Assembly (NCBI GenBank): GCA_047635055.1 | Contig: JBLIIJ010000045.1 | Span: forward strand, 1-30,298 | Source of the DNA: JAVJRN01 sp047635055 | GTDB taxonomy: Bacteria > Bacteroidota > Bacteroidia > Cytophagales > Cyclobacteriaceae | Length of the DNA: 30,298 nt | Direction: 5' to 3' | In this document: positions 26,598 to 30,298 of the stretch, piece after piece | How the letters are laid out: each line of letters begins with the position of its first letter | How positions within the stretch are numbered: the first letter of the stretch is position 1 | The notes under the pieces: generated by a model | What the model saw: only the letters and a program-made list of their open reading frames with translations | The model's database searches: none | Told to the model about the DNA's origin: nothing | Program-made: the position numbers and the translations under genes

Positions 26598-27383
26598 TTA
26601 TGAACCAGTGAAGGCCGCTTTCCTCTTTTCCAAAAATGCCGCAGCTCCCTCTTTGAAATCATGTGTTCCGCAACATCTGGCAAAGGCGTTTGCCTCCGTT
26701 TGATAACCGTTAACATCCTTTTTATATAATGAATTGACACACTCAATAACTAGCCCAGTAGCGATTGGTGCTTTTGACCCAATTTTTAATAGAATTTCTT
26801 TCGCTTTAGCTAAAGCAGCCTCTTTATCTTCTGCTACATGATTGGCCAAGCCATATTGATTGGCTTGTTCTGCTGATAACAGATCAGCAGTCATTAGGTA
26901 TTCAAAGGCTCTCGCTTTGCCAATCAATTGAGTAAGCCTTTGTGTACCACCGTATCCTGGCAAAATCCCCAGGTTGACTTCTGGCTGTCCGAATTTTGCA
27001 GTTTTCGTTGCGATTCGCATGTGGCACGCCATCGCTAATTCACAGCCCCCGCCCAAGGCAAAGCCGCTAACTACGGCGATGATTGGCTTATGGCAATTTT
27101 CGATTAATTCAAAAATTTCCTGCCCTTCTTCTGCGAATTTACGCGCGTTCATTTCGTTGAGCTGAGAAAACTCACTGATATCCGCTCCTGCAACGAATGC
27201 CTTTTCCCCAGCGCCAGTCAAGATGACCCCACTGATTTCCTTATTATCATATACAGAATCAAAAACCTCTTTTAATTCAGCAAGAGTACCCATATTCAAG
27301 GCATTGAGTTTTGACTCTCTGTTTATGGTAATGGTTAGGATATTATCTTCTGTAGAGAGTAATAAGTTTTCCAAATCGACCAT
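26598..27383 (-). CDS. Enoyl-CoA hydratase/isomerase (crotonase family)
   Basis: A 261-residue crotonase. Both catalytic glutamates are present at the standard 20-residue spacing: Glu115 in ALGGGCELAMACHMRIA and Glu135 in FGQPEVNLGILPGYGGTQRL. The oxyanion-hole segments are AFVAGADI and GFALGGGCE. It hydrates trans-2-enoyl-CoA in fatty-acid or amino-acid breakdown; short-chain crotonyl-CoA is a common substrate for this subtype, but this cannot be read from sequence. ATG start at 27381-27383. It is the first gene of the long minus-strand block, 4 bp before the flippase, with a TAnnTTTG box upstream. Confidence 0.94.
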   Translation of the reverse strand: MVDLENLLLSTEDNILTITINRESKLNALNMGTLAELKEVFDSVYDNKEISGVILTGAGEKAFVAGADISEFSQLNEMNARKFAEEGQEIFELIENCHKPIIAVVSGFALGGGCELAMACHMRIATKTAKFGQPEVNLGILPGYGGTQRLTQLIGKARAFEYLMTADLLSAEQANQYGLANHVAEDKEAALAKAKEILLKIGSKAPIATGLVIECVNSLYKKDVNGYQTEANAFARCCGTHDFKEGAAAFLEKRKAAFTGS

Positions 27384-27414
27384 GTTTTTCCTGTTAGCTT
27401 AATGATAGTTAATT

Positions 27415-27422
27415 CAAATTTA
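27415..27422 (-). promoter_or_regulatory. Candidate -7 box heading the long minus-strand block
   Basis: TAAATTTG on the minus strand is an exact TAnnTTTG match, 31 bases before the crotonase ATG in the 77-bp gap after the threonine dehydrogenase gene. A TTG at the -33 distance is not clear. If real, it starts the transcript that runs into the flippase and beyond. Confidence 0.45.
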
Positions 27423-27460
27423 AGCTTATTTCAGCGTTTTAGTGCTACTCGAAAATGTTG

Positions 27461-28408
27461 TTACTGAACTTGTGTTAAAGGCTTAATATTTTCTAACATA
27501 ATTTCTGTCATTTTTTGCAAATCATAGCTTGGCGTCCAACCCCAATCCGTTCGTGCCTTCATGTCGTCTATACTGTTTGGCCATGAGTCGGCAATATCTT
27601 GTCTAAAGTCAGGGTTATATTCGATCTCGAAACTTCCAAAATCCTTTTTGATAGACAAAAATATTTCTATTGGTGTAACACTGATTGCGGCAAGGTTGTA
27701 GCTTGATCTCACCGAAATTTTCTCCATTGGACTTTCCATTAGCTCAATGGTCGCTCTTACGGCATCCTCCATAAACATCATCGGCAAGACTGTATCCGAC
27801 TTCAAAAAACAATTAAACCGTTCACCTTCTTTGGCTTTCCAATAAATGTCTACAGCATAATCGGTTGTTCCACCACCTGGTTTCCCTTTATACCCTATAA
27901 GTCCGGGATAGCGAAGAGAACGCACATCTACTCCGTATTTTTCAAAGTAGTATTCACACCACCTTTCGCCCGCCAATTTACTTATGCCATATACAGTGGA
28001 TGGATTCATAATTGTTTTCTGCGGGGTATCCTCTTTCGGTGTATCTGATCCAAAAACAGCAATCGAGCTAGGCCAGTATACTTTGCAGTTGTAATCTTTG
28101 GCCAGCTCCAATACGTTCAATAATGTAGTCATATTTACATCCCAAGCGAATTTTGGATTCTGCTCACCTTTGGCAGAAAGTATTGCAGCCAAATGATAAA
28201 TTTCTGAAATCGAGTGTTGCTTTATGGCGTTTTCCAGCTCTTCTTTTTTCAGTGCATCAATGATTTCAAAGGGACCATCTTTGATAACTTCTATAGGACC
28301 TCTAAGATCAGAGGCAATGACATTTTCATTGCCAATTCTTTCTCTTAAAGACAAGGTAAGCTCTGAGCCAAGTTGACCGCAAGCTCCAATAATCAAGACT
28401 TTACGCAT
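27461..28408 (-). CDS. tdh: L-threonine 3-dehydrogenase, SDR type
   Basis: A 315-residue NAD-dependent dehydrogenase of the extended SDR (epimerase-like) type. The Rossmann motif is GACGQLG at 8-14; the catalytic pair is Tyr140 and Lys144 in TVYGISKLAGERW, with Ser114/Ser115 in WPSSIAVFG. The loop GYKGKPGGGTTDYAVDIY at about 172-189 is characteristic of SDR-type threonine dehydrogenases, such as that of Flavobacterium, as opposed to sugar epimerases. It oxidises L-threonine to 2-amino-3-ketobutyrate. The neighbour kbl uses exactly that product, which strongly supports the call. The two genes are divergent, not an operon. ATG start at 28406-28408. Confidence 0.93.
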   Translation of the reverse strand: MRKVLIIGACGQLGSELTLSLRERIGNENVIASDLRGPIEVIKDGPFEIIDALKKEELENAIKQHSISEIYHLAAILSAKGEQNPKFAWDVNMTTLLNVLELAKDYNCKVYWPSSIAVFGSDTPKEDTPQKTIMNPSTVYGISKLAGERWCEYYFEKYGVDVRSLRYPGLIGYKGKPGGGTTDYAVDIYWKAKEGERFNCFLKSDTVLPMMFMEDAVRATIELMESPMEKISVRSSYNLAAISVTPIEIFLSIKKDFGSFEIEYNPDFRQDIADSWPNSIDDMKARTDWGWTPSYDLQKMTEIMLENIKPLTQVQ

Positions 28409-28440
28409 AGATTGGGGTATGTAATTGTTTATTTGAGTTG

Positions 28441-28448
28441 CAAAAATA
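28441..28448 (-). promoter_or_regulatory. Candidate -7 box of the threonine dehydrogenase gene
   Basis: TATTTTTG on the minus strand is an exact TAnnTTTG match, 33 bases before the ATG. It overlaps the left half-site of the 9+9 bp dyad, so a protein bound there would compete with RNA polymerase. Confidence 0.45.
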
Positions 28449-28474
28449 GTATCTCCTATTTGATCGATACTATT
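28445..28474. promoter_or_regulatory. Perfect 9+9 bp dyad, probable operator of the divergent locus
   Basis: AATAGTATC (28445-28453) and GATACTATT (28466-28474) are exact reverse complements separated by 12 bases. The centre-to-centre distance is 21 bp, two helical turns, as expected for a dimeric regulator on one DNA face. The site overlaps the -7 box of the threonine dehydrogenase gene and lies between the candidate -33 and -7 of the opposite promoter. The regulator is unknown and is not encoded nearby. An RNA hairpin is an alternative reading. Confidence 0.6.
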
Positions 28475-28488
28475 GTTCTATAACTTTA
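28459..28488 (+). promoter_or_regulatory. Candidate promoter for the small protein and kbl
   Basis: TTTG at 28459-28462 and TAACTTTA at 28481-28488 resemble the Bacteroidota -33 and -7 elements, with an 18-base spacer. The -7 differs from TAnnTTTG only in the last base. The ATG follows 29 bases downstream at 28517. Confidence 0.4.
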
Positions 28489-28516
28489 CATTTCATTGCT
28501 TGTTTAAGATCATGTT

Positions 28517-28768
28517 ATGATGACTTTCGACGAATATTTAAAATCAAAAAAAATCGACCCTAAAACCTTCGCTAAGAAAGATCAAAGAAGGTTTTCCGAA
28601 TTTGAAAGAATCTTCAATCAGGTTCATCCCAACAGTTTCACACAGCAAAAGATTTTTTTGATCAACAGAATAAGAAGAGAATATCCTTTAAAAGAAGAGC
28701 TCTCAGATGACGCTGCAAAAAAAACAAAACAAGCTAAACCAAAAATTGCACCCAGAATTAAGAAATAA
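28517..28768 (+). CDS. Small conserved protein upstream of kbl, unknown function
   Basis: An 83-residue protein starting MMTFDEYLKSKKIDPKTFAK. A helical, charged core (RRFSEFERIFNQVHPNSFTQ then QKIFLINRIRREYPLKEEL) is followed by a lysine-rich tail (KKTKQAKPKIAPRIKK) without predicted fold. I recall similar short proteins in other Bacteroidota, but know no function. Its stop is 6 bp before the kbl ATG, so both are almost certainly co-transcribed. The basic tail suggests nucleic-acid or acidic-partner binding, which is speculation. Either of the two adjacent ATGs (28517 or 28520) could start it. Confidence 0.8.
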   Translation: MMTFDEYLKSKKIDPKTFAKKDQRRFSEFERIFNQVHPNSFTQQKIFLINRIRREYPLKEELSDDAAKKTKQAKPKIAPRIKK

Positions 28769-28774
28769 CATAAC

Positions 28775-29965
28775 ATGTACAACTCATTAAAAGGAAAATT
28801 AACGGCTGAAATAGCAGGCATTAAAGAAGCTGGTCTTTACAAACAGGAGCGCATCATTACGTCACCCCAAGATGCCGTTATCAAGTTGAGTGATGGCAAA
28901 GAAGTGATCAACTTTTGCGCAAACAACTATCTAGGACTTTCCTCACATCCAAAAGTAATAGAAGCCGCCAAGGCAACAATAGATACACACGGGTTTGGTC
29001 TATCCTCCGTTCGATTCATTTGCGGAACCCAAGACATACATAAAGAATTGGAAGCAAAAATTTCTAAATTTTTGGGCGCTGAAGACACCATATTGTATGC
29101 GGCCGCATTCGATGCTAATGGTGGTGTATTTGAGCCTTTATTAGGTCCGGAAGATGCTATTATTTCTGATTCCCTCAACCATGCATCTATTATCGATGGC
29201 GTGAGATTGTGTAAGGCACAAAGACTCAGGTATATTCATAATGACATGGCAGATCTCGAAGTGAAACTTCAAGAAGCAAGCAACGCCAAAGTAAAAGTGA
29301 TTGTAACGGATGGAGTATTCTCTATGGATGGCACGATTGCTCAGCTAGATAAAATCTGTGACTTAGCCGATAAATATGATGCTGTGGTCATGACGGACGA
29401 ATGTCACTCTACTGGTTTTATGGGAAAAACTGGGCGTGGTGTTCACGAATTCTGTGGCGTCATGGACCGAGTAGATATTATTACCGGAACTTTGGGTAAG
29501 GCTTTAGGCGGTGCTTCAGGTGGTTTTACCTCTGGGAAAAAAGAAATTATCGAGATCTTAAGACAAAGATCACGACCATACTTGTTTTCCAATACATTGG
29601 CTCCATCGATTGTAGGTGCTTCGATTGCAGTTATAGATATGCTATCTGAAAACACCGAGCTCAGAGATAAGCTCGAAGACAATACCAAATATTTCAGAGA
29701 AAAAATGACCGCAGCTGGTTTCGATATTAAACCTGGTGAACACGCCATCGTTCCGATTATGCTGTATGATGCCGTTCTTTCACAAAACATGGCGGCCAAA
29801 TTACTCGAAGAAGGTATTTATGTCATTGGTTTTTATTTCCCAGTAGTTCCAAAAGGGCAAGCGAGAATAAGAGTCCAAATGTCAGCGATACATGACAAAG
29901 AGCATTTAGATAAGGCCATTGCCGCATTCATAAAGGTTGGTAAGGAACTAGAGGTTTTGAAGTAA
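28775..29965 (+). CDS. kbl: Glycine C-acetyltransferase (2-amino-3-ketobutyrate CoA ligase)
   Basis: A 396-residue PLP enzyme of the alpha-oxoamine synthase family. It cleaves 2-amino-3-ketobutyrate with CoA to glycine and acetyl-CoA. The internal-aldimine lysine is Lys242 in TGTLGKALGGASGG. Other cofactor residues are His136 in SLNHASIIDG, and Asp208 and His211 in VMTDECHSTGFMG. NFCANNYLGLSSHP near the N-terminus and GSVRFICGTQ-type SSVRFICGTQDIHKELE confirm the subfamily. Length equals that of E. coli Kbl within two residues. Paired with the divergent SDR threonine dehydrogenase, it completes threonine degradation to glycine. A hairpin follows its stop. Confidence 0.96.
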   Translation: MYNSLKGKLTAEIAGIKEAGLYKQERIITSPQDAVIKLSDGKEVINFCANNYLGLSSHPKVIEAAKATIDTHGFGLSSVRFICGTQDIHKELEAKISKFLGAEDTILYAAAFDANGGVFEPLLGPEDAIISDSLNHASIIDGVRLCKAQRLRYIHNDMADLEVKLQEASNAKVKVIVTDGVFSMDGTIAQLDKICDLADKYDAVVMTDECHSTGFMGKTGRGVHEFCGVMDRVDIITGTLGKALGGASGGFTSGKKEIIEILRQRSRPYLFSNTLAPSIVGASIAVIDMLSENTELRDKLEDNTKYFREKMTAAGFDIKPGEHAIVPIMLYDAVLSQNMAAKLLEEGIYVIGFYFPVVPKGQARIRVQMSAIHDKEHLDKAIAAFIKVGKELEVLK

Positions 29966-29976
29966 ACAACATCACA

Positions 29977-30025
29977 AAGCATACTCGGAAAAGCGTATTG
30001 TAAGATTCTTTTTTTCGGTATGCTT
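29977..30025 (+). terminator. Inverted repeat downstream of kbl, probable terminator
   Basis: AAGCATAC (29977-29984) and GTATGCTT (30018-30025) are exact reverse complements. Pairing extends inward through CGG/CG and AAAAG/CTTTTTTT with one bulge, leaving a loop of about 14 bases. A strong T tract lies within the right arm rather than after it, so efficiency is uncertain. It starts 11 bases after the kbl stop. Confidence 0.5.
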
Positions 30026-30195
30026 AATCTATAAACCTGAGTTCGATTAATAACTTATCCCTTTATTGCTGAAGTTAAAAGCATAATAATCGTTTTTGAG
30101 CTTGCAAACACAGTTTTGTTTCAAACCGGGCGGCTTGAGAACGGCTAGTCTTCGCGGGAGAAAAGTCGCGAACGACCAGTTATTTTTTCTTTTCC
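30026..30195. other. Non-coding stretch leading into the terminal repeat
   Basis: No convincing gene. Composition changes from AT-rich to GC-rich at about 30120. TTCGCG and CGCGAA around 30149-30171 form a 6-bp dyad. A 72-codon minus-strand frame across this region and the repeat is a by-product of the stop-free repeat. Confidence 0.5.
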
Positions 30196-30298
30196 GAATC
30201 GTCGGTCCGAAAAAACGAATCGAATCGTCGCACCGGCGAATCGTCGCACCGGCGAATCGTCGCACCGGCGAATCGTCGCACCGGCGAATCGTCGCACC
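30196..30298. repeat. 16-bp GC-rich tandem repeat running off the window
   Basis: The unit GAATCGTCGCACCGGC occurs four times without change (30222-30237, 30238-30253, 30254-30269, 30270-30285), then 13 bases of a fifth copy to the window end. A degenerate unit, GAATCGTCGGTCCGA, begins at 30196, and a lone GAATC abuts the first perfect copy. There are no spacers, so this is a minisatellite and not a CRISPR array. The unit is free of stop codons in all frames of both strands. Its GC-rich sequence contrasts with the low-GC neighbourhood. Confidence 0.95.

Noticed and set aside
30047..30265. Minus-strand 72-codon ORF over the terminal repeat
   Set aside because: The repeat has no stop codon in any frame, so open frames are automatic. 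The start falls inside the repeat and no family is recognisable.
30196..30298. CRISPR array
   Set aside because: Units are contiguous, 16 bp long and without spacers, and no cas gene is in the window.
1..30298. A new defence, toxin-antitoxin or mobile system
   Set aside because: No transposase, integrase, nuclease, toxin or phage gene was recognised. Nearly all genes belong to conserved core families.

Overview
The window comes from a low-GC member of the Bacteroidota, most likely a gliding or T9SS-bearing bacterium of the Cytophagales type. Three things point there. It carries a full-length sprA (2354 codons), the outer-membrane translocon of the type IX secretion system. It has Bacteroidota-restricted families (DUF4837, DUF4292) as lipoproteins. 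Several intergenic regions hold TAnnTTTG boxes, the -7 element of Bacteroidota promoters, and Shine-Dalgarno sequences are not obvious. The order assignment is inference; the phylum is well supported.

Layout. Bases 1-1000 are a decayed patch: a minus-strand terminator, a doubtful small ORF, and remnants of a cadherin-like and a PD40 (WD40-like propeller) gene broken by a frame change, a nonsense codon and a poly-A frameshift. Bases 1181-4146 hold minus-strand accessory genes: a small lipoprotein, a MATE exporter translationally coupled to a NUDIX hydrolase, and a small zinc-ribbon protein. A short plus-strand ssb follows, preceded by 20-bp direct repeats and separated from a minus-strand tonB-family gene by a bidirectional terminator.

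Bases 4749-27383 are one long minus-strand block. Read in transcription order it is: enoyl-CoA hydratase, Wzx-like flippase, sugar nucleotidyltransferase, TPR protein, DUF4292 lipoprotein, EnvC-like degenerate M23 protein, tatA, gatA, LysM lytic transglycosylase, DUF4837 lipoprotein, maeB, ruvA, sprA, gcvH, a dead vanZ-like gene, and tonB. Gaps are mostly under 70 bp and several genes overlap, so much of it is probably co-transcribed. The theme is envelope: polysaccharide precursor and export, peptidoglycan remodelling, Tat and T9SS export, TonB energy transfer. Housekeeping genes (ruvA, gatA, maeB, gcvH) are interleaved.

Bases 27461-29965 are a divergent threonine-catabolism locus. An SDR-type L-threonine 3-dehydrogenase lies on the minus strand; a small conserved protein and kbl (2-amino-3-ketobutyrate CoA ligase) lie on the plus strand. 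The shared intergenic region has a perfect 9+9 bp dyad with a 21-bp centre spacing. The product glycine could feed the glycine cleavage system, of which gcvH is in this window. The last ~100 bp are a GC-rich 16-bp tandem repeat that runs off the end.

No tRNA, rRNA, insertion sequence, CRISPR array or defence system was recognised. The window is mostly ordinary conserved core. The less explained parts are the terminal tandem repeat, the two pseudogenes, the dyad operator and the iteron-like repeats upstream of ssb.
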